Source of the DNA: Nannobrachium achirus
Lineage: Eukaryota; Chordata; Actinopteri; Myctophiformes; Myctophidae
NCBI GenBank assembly: GCA_963921795.1
Contig: OY997651.1
Location: forward strand, 40,784,356-40,848,355
Direction: 5' to 3'
DNA: 64,000 bases
The translations under genes and the position numbers were made by a program. Below are positions 10,586-22,100 of this stretch, in pieces. Positions within the stretch are counted from its first letter, which is position 1; every line of letters begins with the position of its first letter. The notes under the pieces are model-generated. The model ran no database searches, was not told the origin of the DNA, and saw only the letters and a list, made by a program, of their open reading frames with translations.

Positions 10586-12716
10586 GACTCCAAGCTCCAG
10601 CACTAACCCAGTTGTCCTTCAACCCAGAGTCACTGGAATCTGAACAGGCCGACACAGCACGCATCCTGCGTTGGCGGCGGTATACTTGAACCCAATCTAC
10701 AGCTGGGAGAGAGGTCTAGAACAGTCTTCTTTTACCCCCCAGGGACATGTCTCTGGTTGTAGACTGGCTGCCTGGGTCTAGCAGACAAAACGAACCCCAC
10801 TCCACCCCACCACACACGCACACCCCACTCAGTCACTCTGGTTCACACCGGAGCCTTTCTCCCACAAACTGGGTGGCCGGCGCGTCTGGAGGCGGGAGGG
10901 GCCTGCGAAAAGACACCGGGAGGCGAAGGGTGGAATGAGGCCTTACAGCTCCCCTCTCCAGCTCCCCCCAAACTACACCCAACACTGTGCCCCGCCCGAG
11001 CTCACGGCCTGGGAGACTGTAGCAGGCGGAGCCCGAAGAATGTATCCTGTGTGTAATGTACTGTACTGTACTGTATGTACGACGTACGTCATGTATGTCT
11101 CTGGTCTTCTGCCACTGACTCCCCCCCCATGGGACACAGTCGAAGTATCGACTAACCTCTCCATTTCTGGAGAGAGCAGTCCTCTGTGTCTCTCTGTCCC
11201 CCCGCGTCTCTCTCCGTCTCTGACCTCTGACCTTCTCACGGCCTTTTCTTCTCGCTCTGCCTTCTTCTCTTTTCTTACCCGCCCGCGTCTTTCCCCTCCG
11301 AACCTCTATCGTCACAGAGTTGTCGCCGTGTCGTCGCCGAGTTGTCGCCTCTCGTACGGGTACGGCGAGGTTCTTTATCGAAACTCGTCGGCCGCCACGA
11401 CTTTCACGCGTCGTTCATGTCATTTGGTTTTACTTTATGTTTTTCTACGCCGTTCCATGAAGAACATTTTTCCCAAGGACCAAGCCGTAGGCTGCTATTT
11501 ATTGGATAGAAGCTCACTCACTTGAAAAGGAGACGGAAGGGTTTTAGGAACCTTTTTTTTTTTTACATTGACGATCTAAACGGATGTTCTCTTGTGTCTC
11601 GAAGAGCATCGCAATGTTACTTTTTAAAGATGTGTTTTTAAGCCTCTTAAAAGAGGGCCTAAGCTGCCTGGATAATGGAGTGATTTTCTGCTGGTGTATT
11701 TTTACGAAAGAGGAAGCTAGAATGGGTGGTTGGTTGGACAGTGTGCTTGTGCGTTCCTCTCGGACGGTTAAAACTTCACAGCATATATCAGGCCACCTCT
11801 CTTTTCATGGGTCCATTTCAGATTTTTATTTTGTCTTCATGTTTTATTTCGCTTGGGTCTTGGTCTTGACTGCGACCTCTTTGTTATGGAGTCAAGTTCC
11901 TCACTTTATACGTTTTATTTATTTGTAGCAAGACTGAACTGAAACAGGCCTTGTTTTGGCTGATGTCTCATACTATAATTTAACTAACCTAACGTAAAAA
12001 AGAAAGCCGAATTTAACGAGCGAGATTTACACTTTGTCGTACATTTGCTGAAAGTCTGTCAAGCAAAGTGATTGTACGCTGAAGTATGATTCGGCCGTTA
12101 ATCTGTTATAGGTGATTGTGAAGTTTGTGACTTTCAGCATCAGGGGTAGAGGAAGGAGTAAGTAGTTGTCCATTTACAGGGGCAAGTACTGGTCAATACT
12201 GTATCGGTGACAATGTCACTTTTGACGCGCACCTTAACGGAAGGATTATAGGATTTCTGTAGTCAGCCTGCCATTGCTAGGGGGGGCAGAGCTAGCTGTG
12301 TTTTCCAACAGCCCAGCAGCACCCAAGGTTTCACTCACATCTTAAGTAAAACATATGAGCCTCTGGGTTTGGGGTGTGAGGTGCAGTAATGTATCCATAA
12401 ATTACATTTAGCTCTCCTCGATGTCTACTCCATTCTTAAATAGCTAGAGCTCCAATAGATGGTGAATGTGTGTGATGACGATTACTCCAAATCAAATGTA
12501 CTGGGCCCTCAATTGTCATTTTGGCTGCTAGCATACAGTGTATAGGCTACCGTACACAAAAGAAAAACCCTTAAGTTATTTTAATCCACTATGTTGCTGG
12601 CAGTAGCGCTGTTTGTGCTTGAACCCATGTAGACCTGGAAAGCCTATATGTCATTGTTAATATATATACCTATTCAATCCGGGAAAGCATCCGTGTCATT
12701 TTAGTTGTTACTATCT

Positions 12717-12943
12717 GTATATTGACTCTGTCGAGCAGAAACCATCTCCAAGTTTCAAATGTGTGTTTTTTTAACTCATAAATTAAAGCCCTACTTCATC
12801 ACATATGAGTGTCGCACACAAGTGATTAAAATAGCAGATCTACAAGCGATCTATTTTCACTATTTTAAACGGTTTTCAAAATAATAAAAAAAAGGAACGG
12901 TATTTGACATACACGGTTTCCACTCGACAGCAACAAATTATAG
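12717..12943. mobile_element. MITE, GTCACTGTCGGG family copy
   Basis: Ends CTCTGTCGAGCAGAAACC and GGTTTCCACTCGACAG are inverted and related to the 5559-5822 element. The interior block (CTCCAAGTTTCAAAT, then GCCCTACTTCATCA) is the complement of that element's right half. The central hairpin (12822-12861) is reduced. Confidence 0.7.
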
Positions 12944-13892
12944 CAACGTGATTAAAAAAAAACATAATTAGAATCAGAAATAAAAGATTTTTCAAAAAAA
13001 AAAAAATATATATTTTAGAATCAACGTGTTTTTAGAATCTGTGGGTCAGTGGGTTAAATAGCCATAGCTCACTCCAAATCATAGTACTGGTTCATTTTGT
13101 CTGCGAGCAAGCCGAGCATACAGTAAAAAAAAAACTGTTATTTTAATCCATATGTTGCTGGCAGTACTGCTGTTTGTGCTTTCATCACATGTCCTCCTGC
13201 ACACAGACGTTTGGATCACTTTTCTCGATGCACTCCTCTCTCCCCGCTCCCCCGGTGTGGTGAGCACTGCATTACTGCAATAAAGCTGTTTGCACACATG
13301 CCTTTATTTGTGCCTCATGACAAAGACACAGTGTCATCACTTGCAATTTAAATTAACCATGGTTTTAGTCTTTTTTTCTTTTCTTTTATTTTTTGCACGT
13401 GACTAATTCACAATGCAAATGTGTGTTGCTTTTGAAATGTGTGTTTGTGTCTTAAGTGACATTTCTAAGAAATGAGAAAGGCGATGTACAAAAAAAGTTT
13501 GTTACTCTTGATTGTTACAGTAAAGGCTGGCCTATGTATGAAACGACCCTGCCCCCGCATACTAGCCAACAGTATATGTCCCCTCAACACCTCGTATCAC
13601 AGAAATGACAAACGGCATTCTATCGTACGTCGTCAACAATGCCCTGTTCCGCTTGGTTAAATGTGCAATGACACTTCTTAAAATTGTTTGTCTGATTTGT
13701 CTGTTATTTTTCTTGGGCAATTTGTGTTTTGTCTTTTAGATTTTCTTGGGGCCCCATCTCTGTTTGAGAGGATTGGACTGATAGATACGTATATACTGTA
13801 GTTGGAAAGGGGGCAGACTGGTAAACACTGGATCTGTGTTTTCACTTGAAGTGTGTACATATTATATATATAAATATATTACAGTTTTATTA

Positions 13893-13898
13893 AATAAA
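13893..13898 (+). terminator. tbc1d14: Polyadenylation signal AATAAA
   Basis: Canonical hexamer at the end of the long 3' UTR, about 500 bases before the chemokine start codon. An earlier AATAAA is at 13279. Confidence 0.55.
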
Positions 13899-14405
13899 GA
13901 GCTGTACATATTCAACAAGAAGAGCAGTTGTGGCCTCGATTTGTCTTTACAAATGTTTTAATGTCCCGTGTCTTGATGTCCTTTGAAGCAAATGGCTTTC
14001 TAGTAAATAAGAATTGTCACTGACAATATTCTGCCTTCCCTTTGTCGTCTTTCACTTTGTCATGCTTAGAATTTAACATGCAAAGAGGTATCAATAATGT
14101 GAACGGAACGTGAGCTTAACCACACGCGCTTCCTTTGCGAGATACACAGGGTCTTTCTTCTTTTTTTTTGTTCTGTTAACCTTTTTGAAACGAGTGGAAA
14201 TTGTTTGTCGCATAAAGCATCTTTCCGCCCCCTTTGACCACAACACCCCACCTCCCACGTCTTGCTGTTGCTCTTTGTTCTTGATAAACATCAGCACGGA
14301 CGATCTTTTATTTAGACACCTTTTGTAGTGGCTGACGAGAGCTGTTGTCTTGGTCTCCGTTGCATCCATCCATCCATCCATCCATCCTCTGCAGAATTTG
14401 TGACC

Positions 14406-16653
14406 ATGAGAAGCCGTCACATCGCCCTGCTTTGCATCCTGATTGGAGCTGCTCTGTACTGCTCTGTGACCGCCAACAGTAAGTTAAACCATTAAGAAAA
14501 ATACCCAAAAAATAAATCTCTTCTAAATCCTAATGGTTTTCTGAGAAAAACATGTTTCTTTATCACTGGTGCTCAAATGTTGGACCCTTAGAATGTTTTT
14601 GACCACGGACCCCCCATCTCAAAATATTTTGTTCCATGGACCCTGAGAAAGAAAGATTTGAGTTACAAATGTTCGATAGATTCAAAGATTCACTAAAATG
14701 TTCCTGATTTTTCACTGTGAGCTTGTATATCTGCTATTTCTTTTAAAGTTAAAAGCATACAGGGGCGCCTGGTGGCCTAGTGGACCAGGCGCATACCATA
14801 TAGGCATTGCCATTTCGGCATCAATGCCTGTCGGTGTCGCCGGTTCGATTCCCGATCCGAGCGACCTTTGCCGCATGTTGCTCCCTGTCTCTCCCCCATT
14901 TCCTGTCAGTCTACTGTACTATCCAATAAAGGCAAAAAGCCCAAAAACAAATCTTAAAAAAAAGGATACATTAACGGTTAAAGTGATTAAAATCTAGAGT
15001 GACACAGATCTAAATGGCTTAATGTACATGTTTTTTCTTTTTTTGTGTCAAAGTTACAAATGTGTTTTTGTTCTTGACAAAAGAGCACAGTGTTCATTAC
15101 AGGTACACAGGACAACACTGACTCTTTTCAGGTCGCGTCATAAAATGCAACCTTTTTAGCGATTTTTATATGATTTATAATTTACACCCAATATTTCTTG
15201 CAGATGCAAATGGGCCTTTTGACTGCTGTTCCGAATTCTACCCAAAGAGAGTGAAGATCGACAAACTGAAGTATTATTACATGGCTGATCGCAGGTGTGC
15301 AAAGGCGGGAGTCGTGTAAGTGTTGGATTAATGTACACAATATATGCTGTGTTTGTATACTATGTGTGTGTGCGCACACACAAGTATTTTTACTTTACTT
15401 GAGTACTTCCAATTTTCAGTACTTTTCCTTCCACTCCACAAATATAGGCAAATATTGTACTTTTACTCTATCACATTTATTATTTGAAAACGTTAGTTTA
15501 TAGCTACTTGGTAGGTTTTGATTATTATTACAAATCATACAGTACCCACTTCAGCCATACAATTCGGCCATTTGAAAATAGACTCTATGGGATCAGGATC
15601 ACAAGTAGGACAGTAGACTAACATGAAAAGGGGGGAGAGATGGGGTAGCGACACGCGGCAAAAGTCGTCTGGATTGGGAATCGAACTGGCGACGCCGCCA
15701 GGCATCCATGCCTAATGTGGCGATGCCTAAGTGGTATGCGCCTGGACCAGTAGGCCAGATCTGCTATTTTCTAAAGATTTTTATACATGTCATACATTTG
15801 AAAACCTGTAAAATGGGACTTTCTGCATAATGAGTACAATACTTTCTACTTTAGGTACTTTAAAGGGATATTTCACTTTCAATAAAACGACATCGGGCAA
15901 CTCCCCAATGGGCTTCTCTACATACACATCCATTGTAACTTCAAACTCCATTTTAACCATGATAGATTCATTAAAAACACCCATTATTTTTTCTGGTGAC
16001 TCATAATACCCTCTTAATACGTGAGCAGGCCGTGTTTTTTCGATAACTGTTTTCATTTATTGGTTTAAATGAAGTTTGAAGTTACAATGGGTGTGTGTGG
16101 GGAGAGGCCCTGGGCCTGGAGGGCCTGGTAACATTTACATCAAATATCTAAATATTCAATCAAGCAAATTAAAAACTGTTCAGGGTATTCATAAAAGCCT
16201 GATTAGATGATAAAATTACCAAAAGTTTTTTTGAAAGTGAAATACCCCTTTAAGTAGGCTACATTTTGATACCGATACATTTGTAAATGTTTTATTCTGG
16301 ACATTTTACTTCTAGTTTTTGAGCTTTATGGCGTTATTAATAGGACAGTAGACCTGACAGGAAATGGGGAGAAAGATGGTGAGTGACACGCAGCAAAGCT
16401 TGTCGGAAACGGGACTCGAATCCGTGACACTCTGTCAGGCATCAGTGTGGTATGCGCCTGGACCGCTAGGCCAGCAGGCATCCTGGACATACTGTATTAC
16501 TTCTAACATGTATTTCTACATGGTGCTTTTTCCACCACCAATAACATATTTTCTTGTCTTCACAGTGTGGTCACAGTGAAGTCTACACGCCTCTGCATGG
16601 ACCCTGCTCTCGCCTGGGTCCAGAAGACCATGAGGACTCTGGATGACTTGTAA
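14406..16653 (+). CDS. CC chemokine
   Basis: Three exons: 14406-14478, 15204-15315 and 16566-16653 (TAA). Phases match (1, then 2), which is the usual CC-chemokine gene layout. The ~90-residue product has a hydrophobic signal peptide (IALLCILIGAALYCS) and the mature motif FDCCSEFYPKRV, with the adjacent cysteines that define the CC class. The third and fourth cysteines are in RRCAKAGVV and RLCMDPALAWVQ. Such proteins are secreted and attract leukocytes through G-protein-coupled receptors. The C-terminal helix segment WVQKTMRTLDDL is short. I cannot assign it to a named mammalian CCL. The ATG is the first in frame before the signal peptide, in the context GACCATGA. Confidence 0.92.
14564..14745. 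mobile_element. Fragment of the 9588-type MITE
   Basis: Begins CACTGGTGCTCAAATGTT and matches the complement of the right half of 9588-9914, then ends in the half-hairpin GCTTGTATATCTGCTATTT. It lies in the first chemokine intron. Confidence 0.6.
14761..14965 (+). mobile_element. tRNA-derived SINE
   Basis: An A-box-like TGGCCTAGTGGACC and a B-box GGTTCGATTCC mark a tRNA-type polymerase III head. A body with CCCATTTCCTGTCAG follows, then an A-rich end. A clover-leaf gene is not formed, so this is a SINE and not a tRNA gene. Confidence 0.85.
15590..15755 (-). mobile_element. tRNA-derived SINE
   Basis: Complementary copy of the 14761 family with GGGAATCGAACTGG (B-box complement) and the head at the right end (GGACCAGTAGGCCAG). 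Second chemokine intron. Confidence 0.8.
15860..16253. mobile_element. Palindromic repeat with TAAAGGGATATTTCACTTTC ends
   Basis: Inverted ends TAAAGGGATATTTCACTTTC and GAAAGTGAAATACCCCTTTA. The interior is also partly palindromic: TTGTAACTTCAAACT on the left, AGTTTGAAGTTACAA on the right. A close copy lies at 58884-59377 and a partial one at ~19538-19945. It has no coding capacity. Confidence 0.75.
16335..16482 (-). mobile_element. tRNA-derived SINE fragment
   Basis: Minus-strand SINE with the body AGGACAGTAGACCTGACAGG, a GGGACTCGAATCC B-box complement and a head with GGACCGCTAGGCCAG. It ends 83 bases before chemokine exon 3. Confidence 0.75.
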
Positions 16654-17445
16654 CAGCCGAAATCTGCTCAAAGCATGAGAAAATAACTGCATTTGAAAGA
16701 CATTAACCACTTAAAGGGATAGTTCACACGCAAATGTACTCCTCTGTCATTCTTCTAATTCCTCCTCCTCTGGTTTATATACTGAAGAAATGTTGGTTGA
16801 ATATGTTAAGATAGGTTTTTAGTATTAGTGCTAATAATTTACTCTCATAGCTACTGTAGGTAAATGTGACAAATTTAAGAGCTGTGTGAATTCTGCAACT
16901 TTGCTAGGCTTCTCCTTTTTACATTTTTATATAACCTACAATGTATAGGTCTACAATACATTATACATGCATAATGGGGCATAAAATGGCTTGGTAAAAT
17001 ATATTGTCATATTTCTTTCCTGATAGGGAACTCATTATATGGGTGTGTTTCATTAACCACACAAAAACTTGATTTTTGGTAGTGGATCTATAAATATCAG
17101 TTGCCAAGCTAAATACAGTACATATTCTGCTGTGTCCTCTCAAATGGAAAATTACCTTTTTGAAACAATTTCCTATATGGTTAATGATTCATTATGAAAC
17201 AAAAAAATTGCATCTGTGCGAAGTAAACACGACACACGTGCATATCTCCTTGCATGGGCCGTTCTGTCCATGACATCAGCTGTGGTGATGTCGGTTTCTG
17301 CGTACGTTAGCCAGAAAGCCAGACGTAGGAGCGGTTAGCACCGCTCAAAAATACAAATTATCACTGTTTTATTCTTTGAACTTAAATGAAACATTGGAAG
17401 TTAAATTGATTCAAACCATGTGAGAATACCTCAATCTATTTTTTT

Positions 17446-17636
17446 TTTTAAGATTTGTTTTTGGGCTTTTTATGCCTTTATTCGATAGGACAGTAGACTG
17501 AGAGGAAATGAGGAGAGAGATGGGGAATGACATGCGGCAAAGGTCGTCCGGATCGGGAATCGAACCGGCGACACCAGCAGGCATCATAGCCTAGTATGTG
17601 GTACGTGCCTTGACCACCAGGCCAGCGGGCGCCCCC
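17446..17636 (-). mobile_element. tRNA-derived SINE
   Basis: T-run, then GGACAGTAGACTGAGAGG, the B-box complement GGGAATCGAACCGG, and the head at the right. It is a minus-strand copy of the 14761 family and the most complete of the three on that strand. Confidence 0.85.
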
Positions 17637-17946
17637 ACCTCTATCTATTTTTGACGTGTGTTTTTCTGTGAAACTGAACTGGGGCTGGTGGATGTGGTCA
17701 GTGGTTTCCAGGGAGTAGTCACATCTCATGGTAGAGATGGAGCACACAAACTAATCTGATTTGAATATTTCCACTGTGGTCCCTTTACGCAACTTTGAAA
17801 AAATAGACAACATGAATAAAGCAGATAATACAACATTTAAAAGTACTAGCAAATAAGACCTACCTTAAATTCTTTGTTCTAAAATAGAAATAAAAGTGCT
17901 CAGAATAACCAGCAGTGCTACTGCCGCTCTATACCTCCTAACTCAA

Positions 17947-18031
17947 AACATTTTGAAATGGTTCAAATAGCCGATCTACTGTACAAGCTCACAACTTGTA
18001 GATCGGCTATTTGAAGTATTTTAAAATGTTT
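17947..18031. repeat. 85-base near-perfect palindrome
   Basis: Outer arms AAACATTTTGAAATGG and its loose complement enclose CAAATAGCCGATCTAC and GTAGATCGGCTATTTG. It belongs to the hairpin family of the window, but with a CCG/CGG pair in the arms where other copies are asymmetric. Confidence 0.8.
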
Positions 18032-19160
18032 TTCACAATAGTCAAAAAAGGCAAAGAAGTTTAGGCATAAGGTCTGAGTGTCTTGCCCTGAGAATAATTA
18101 TTGTTCTACAGCAGTTCTACAGCAGGCTTGCAGCACTGGCCACCAGATACTGTCCATCACTCAAAATCCCTAATTAATTTGTCCCTCTTCTTTGTCACTC
18201 TTCTCACATCACAATGAGTACTGCTTGTATCTGAGCTCAAGGGGTAATGGCCACCCTCTATATAGTGCTTGGCTGTGTGCTCGTTACATCTCACTGATGT
18301 CACAATATGTCATAATATGAGTAGGCCTACTACATTAGACTGATGCCAGCACTAGATGTCTTTGCTGGATCCATATATGGAGCTAAAGATCGTCCGGGTC
18401 CAAATATGGAGTCCATTGAGGTCAGACCCACATAATTCTGTAGTAGGCCTAATATGTCAGGGATCTCCATATATGGGGCTGTATCCTATCCTACTAGCCT
18501 TCTGCTGAGCTGGGATGATATTGATGAGGGTTCTCCTGATGATATATCCTATATGCTTCTGCTGGATGATATAGCCTATATGACATCAGGGATCTCCATA
18601 TATCAGGCTATATCTCCATATACTTATGGGGTTATATCCTATAGTCTGCATGCGCCCATGTTCACAACCTCGCCCTTCAGGGCGAGGTCGCTTCTCGCCC
18701 TGATAGGGCGTCTTACTGGTATGTGTATATGCACCCATATATCCTATCCTCCCAGTTCTATAGTATACAACATGTCACTTATTTGTAATACAAAGTCACA
18801 TTAACAACTCAGTCTGCAAGTTTGTTGCAGACTGCCAGGACCTCTGGTCGAAAAGTTCCTATCCCACTAACTACAAACTCTATGAAAACTCTGTTAGTGG
18901 TGGAACAAGTGTTAAACCACACAGCCTAGCAATGGAGAAGTGATGCTGCTCTTTCTTTCTGTGTGTGTGCTTGTGATTGTGATTGTGATTGTGCGTGCAT
19001 GCATGCGTGCGGCTTGTTTTCATTGGTGGAGTGTGACTGAGCTATCATACAGTATATGCAATAGAACAGTAGTTTCTACGTTTAGGGCACTGATACATCT
19101 TCAGGTGTTGTGAAGAGCTAGACCAAATAACTGCATAAAAAGTCAGGTACAAGGGTACAA

Positions 19161-22100
19161 ATGGCTGTAGCTAGGCATTCTGATAACATTGAGCTCCAAG
19201 AGGAAGATATAAACTATGAGAATGAGACCATTACAGCAAGAAGAACTGAAGCAGAGGGACATTATGAGAGCCTTGATCTCCAAAAGATAGACGACGCGGT
19301 CTATGAAGATCTTCTGACCAAGAAGGAGAAAGATCTACAAAAGATACTGCAGTCTGGTAAGGTTACCATTACTAAAACAAAACAAGTTGGATATTGGCCT
19401 ACAATCTCAGCGCGTCACTTTGTGCCACGTTGCGATACATGTAGGTCTACATCTGCTATTTCTTTTTCCTTTTTTGAATTATCTTGATAGTGTGCAAACT
19501 ACTGATTTAGAAAGCAATTATAGAATCGGCCTCTGGTCTTAATGGGATATTTCACTTTAGAAAATGTTGGGGTCATTTTATCGTTTTACTCTGGCTTTTG
19601 GGAGCACTCCAGAGTCCAGACAGTTTTTCTGTTGCATACTGCCCTCCTATAATACGTGAGGGGGGAGTGTATTTTCAATTACTTTTATTTTCAGTTATTT
19701 TTAATATAGGCCTAAAAAAAGTTAAAGAAAAAGAAGAAGAAAAATAAATAAAACTAATTAAAAACAATTATTGGAAAAACAAGGCCCTCTCATGTATTAG
19801 GAGGGATGGGCAGTATGAGTCACCAGAAATCAAAGACATGTGTTTTTGACAAATCTAACATGGTTAAAATGGTTTTGAAGTTTGAAGTTACAATGGGTTT
19901 GTAGGGGCCATGTCTGATATTGAATATCAAATATCTAAATACTGAATGAGACTATACCATTACAGCAAGAAGAACTGAAGCAGAGGGACATTATGAGAGC
20001 CTTGATCTCCAAAAGATAGACAACGCAGTCTATGGAGATCTTACGACCAAGCCTGGTAAGGTTACTGTTACTAAAACAAACAAACAAAAAATGGCTATTC
20101 AAAAAAAACCTACTGGCCTTAATGGGATATTAGGTCTACTTAAAAAATTGGCTTGAGCCACTATTGTGTTGCTACCTTTTATTAGTGGCCAAGGCCAAGC
20201 CAGAAGGGCTTGAGCCTCTTGTGTTAGTAGTCTACTTATCTTTCTTCCGTTTATAATTGCCGTATTATCTCTACGGTGCAGTCGCTTTTTAGGAAACTTC
20301 ACTCAATTGAAAATCCAAAGTTTGAACAGGTATAAGCTATAGCTCATGCCCTATTTGACTTACAGCCATGAAACATCAATGCACATGTGTCTCCTCATAA
20401 CGAACAACTTTCACACTCTGACCAATGAACTTTAGATCTCCCACCATTTTTAATTTTGAAATTGGGATTTTTGTGCAATGAGCACGAAACATTTTACACA
20501 TGAACTTTGGATCAATTATATCAAAAGGTGTATTATTATTATTGTATTTGAGCAGATTTTTAAAAAAGCAAGTTATGAGACAATGAGTATTACAGTTTTA
20601 TGAAGATTATTCTTCCGCCCCTAACACATACAGATCAATCTAAAAAGATTAGAATATTGTGTAAAAATACATTTTCTTCTGTTGGGGCCCCGGGTTCAAT
20701 CCCCGCTTCCGCGCATCACTACAATTTGGCGTTTTGATTGATTGATTGAAGACTTTATTAGAAGTTTGCATAGGAAAAGGTACAGTTTCATGACGGTACA
20801 GTTCACTGGTACAAGGTCTACTAAAAGGAGATCCATGAAAAGACTAAGCTTATTTCCACAGGAAACCATTAAAGTATCTCATATAACATTATAGCAGGAC
20901 GAGGGGCATGATATCCTTGTGTGAGGGACATGAGGGACGTTGTGTGCGCTGGTCTGCGGCGTGAAGTGTGAAGTGCGAGGACACTCTCCAAAGATTTGGG
21001 GGGTGATTGTATTCCCCATAGTTACAGTAGTACAGCCATGAACCAGCCCACAACAGTCCTGCCAATCGGGCTCTTGGTACAATGGTTTTGCATTGGTCTG
21101 GTGAGTTGGAGTCCCAGGTTTAATCCCCGTTTCGTGTATCACTACAAAGGCAGTGAAATATTCAAAACTTTTTTGTTTTAATGTGGATTTTTATGGCTTA
21201 CAGCTCCCGAAAATCAAAAAATCCATCTCAAAATATTAGAATGTTACTCAAAAGAAGGATTTATAATACAGAAATGTCCAACTTCTGAAAGGTTAGGTTA
21301 ATATGATGCACTCAGTACTTGGCCTGTAATACTTTTGAACAAAATGTCTTCATCAATAGGGCGTGGCATGAAGGTGATCATCTGTGATACTGATGGGGTG
21401 TTATGGAAGCCCAGGTTTGCTTTGATAGAGACCTTAAGCTGGTTCTGGTCAAGCCAGTTGATAATCCAATACCTTGACAAAGTTGTCGGCTACTTTCACA
21501 TAAAGTAACAAGTAAGGCACCCATTTAAATTACAGTGAATGTAACACCACTACAGAGTTAGAAAAGTTAACTAGTTACGTTACTAGGAGGAATACCACAA
21601 AAGGTAGTTATCTCGTTAGTGTTAGTCCCAACTCCCAACACTGATTTTAAGCCCCACTTTTGTTAATCTAAGACTGCAAGAATTACAATGTTGGTCAGTT
21701 CAAAGCACTTTCAGTTACAATAGGTGTAGCTATAGCAGGGCTTTGTTGGATACAACAATAAGACTAAGTCATTGCAAACTTATGGCTGTATTTTTCCATT
21801 GCAGGACAGAGCTCTAAAACAGTGAGAAGGCCTCTCATTGTTGCTCTTTGTGTGTGGATGCTGTCTCTTATACTGCTGGTTGTGTTCATGGGCCTGGTCG
21901 TGCACTGTGAGTATTTCTGCAAAATGGTCACAAAAAAAGAACTACCATAAAACTAATTTCTACAACAAAAGACACCACAGCATTAATTCAAACACCTTTT
22001 TATATTGGCTTTTTATTAGTAGGCTACTTGTGTGAAGAAAGCGATGTTAAGAGGTTGTGCAAATATATACTGTATATCATTGCGCTTTCTTTTCCTTTAA

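Larger units (their letters stand above)
10478..13915 (+). other. tbc1d14: Probable 3' UTR of the TBC gene
   Basis: This follows the TGA at 10475-10477. It has no conserved reading frame. It contains a (CA)n tract (10522-10584), a MITE (12717-12943) and a locally duplicated segment (about 12480-12620 and 13070-13190, sharing TTGCTGGCAGTA). AATAAA signals occur at 13279-13284 and 13893-13898; the second is the likelier end. The extent is inferred. Confidence 0.55.
16654..19160. other. Intergenic region with repeats, no gene seen
   Basis: Between the chemokine stop and the next start codon I see SINE and palindrome copies (listed separately), a GAGCGGTTAGCACCGCTC hairpin near 17330, repeated ATATGGAG/ATATCC words at 18360-18620, and a hairpin-rich CTCGCCCT segment at 18667-18720. 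A GT/GA-rich tract is at 18960-19010. There is no supported exon. Confidence 0.6.

Noticed and set aside
14761..14860. Possible tRNA gene
   Set aside because: A and B boxes are present but the clover-leaf arms do not pair, and the sequence continues into a SINE body with several copies nearby.
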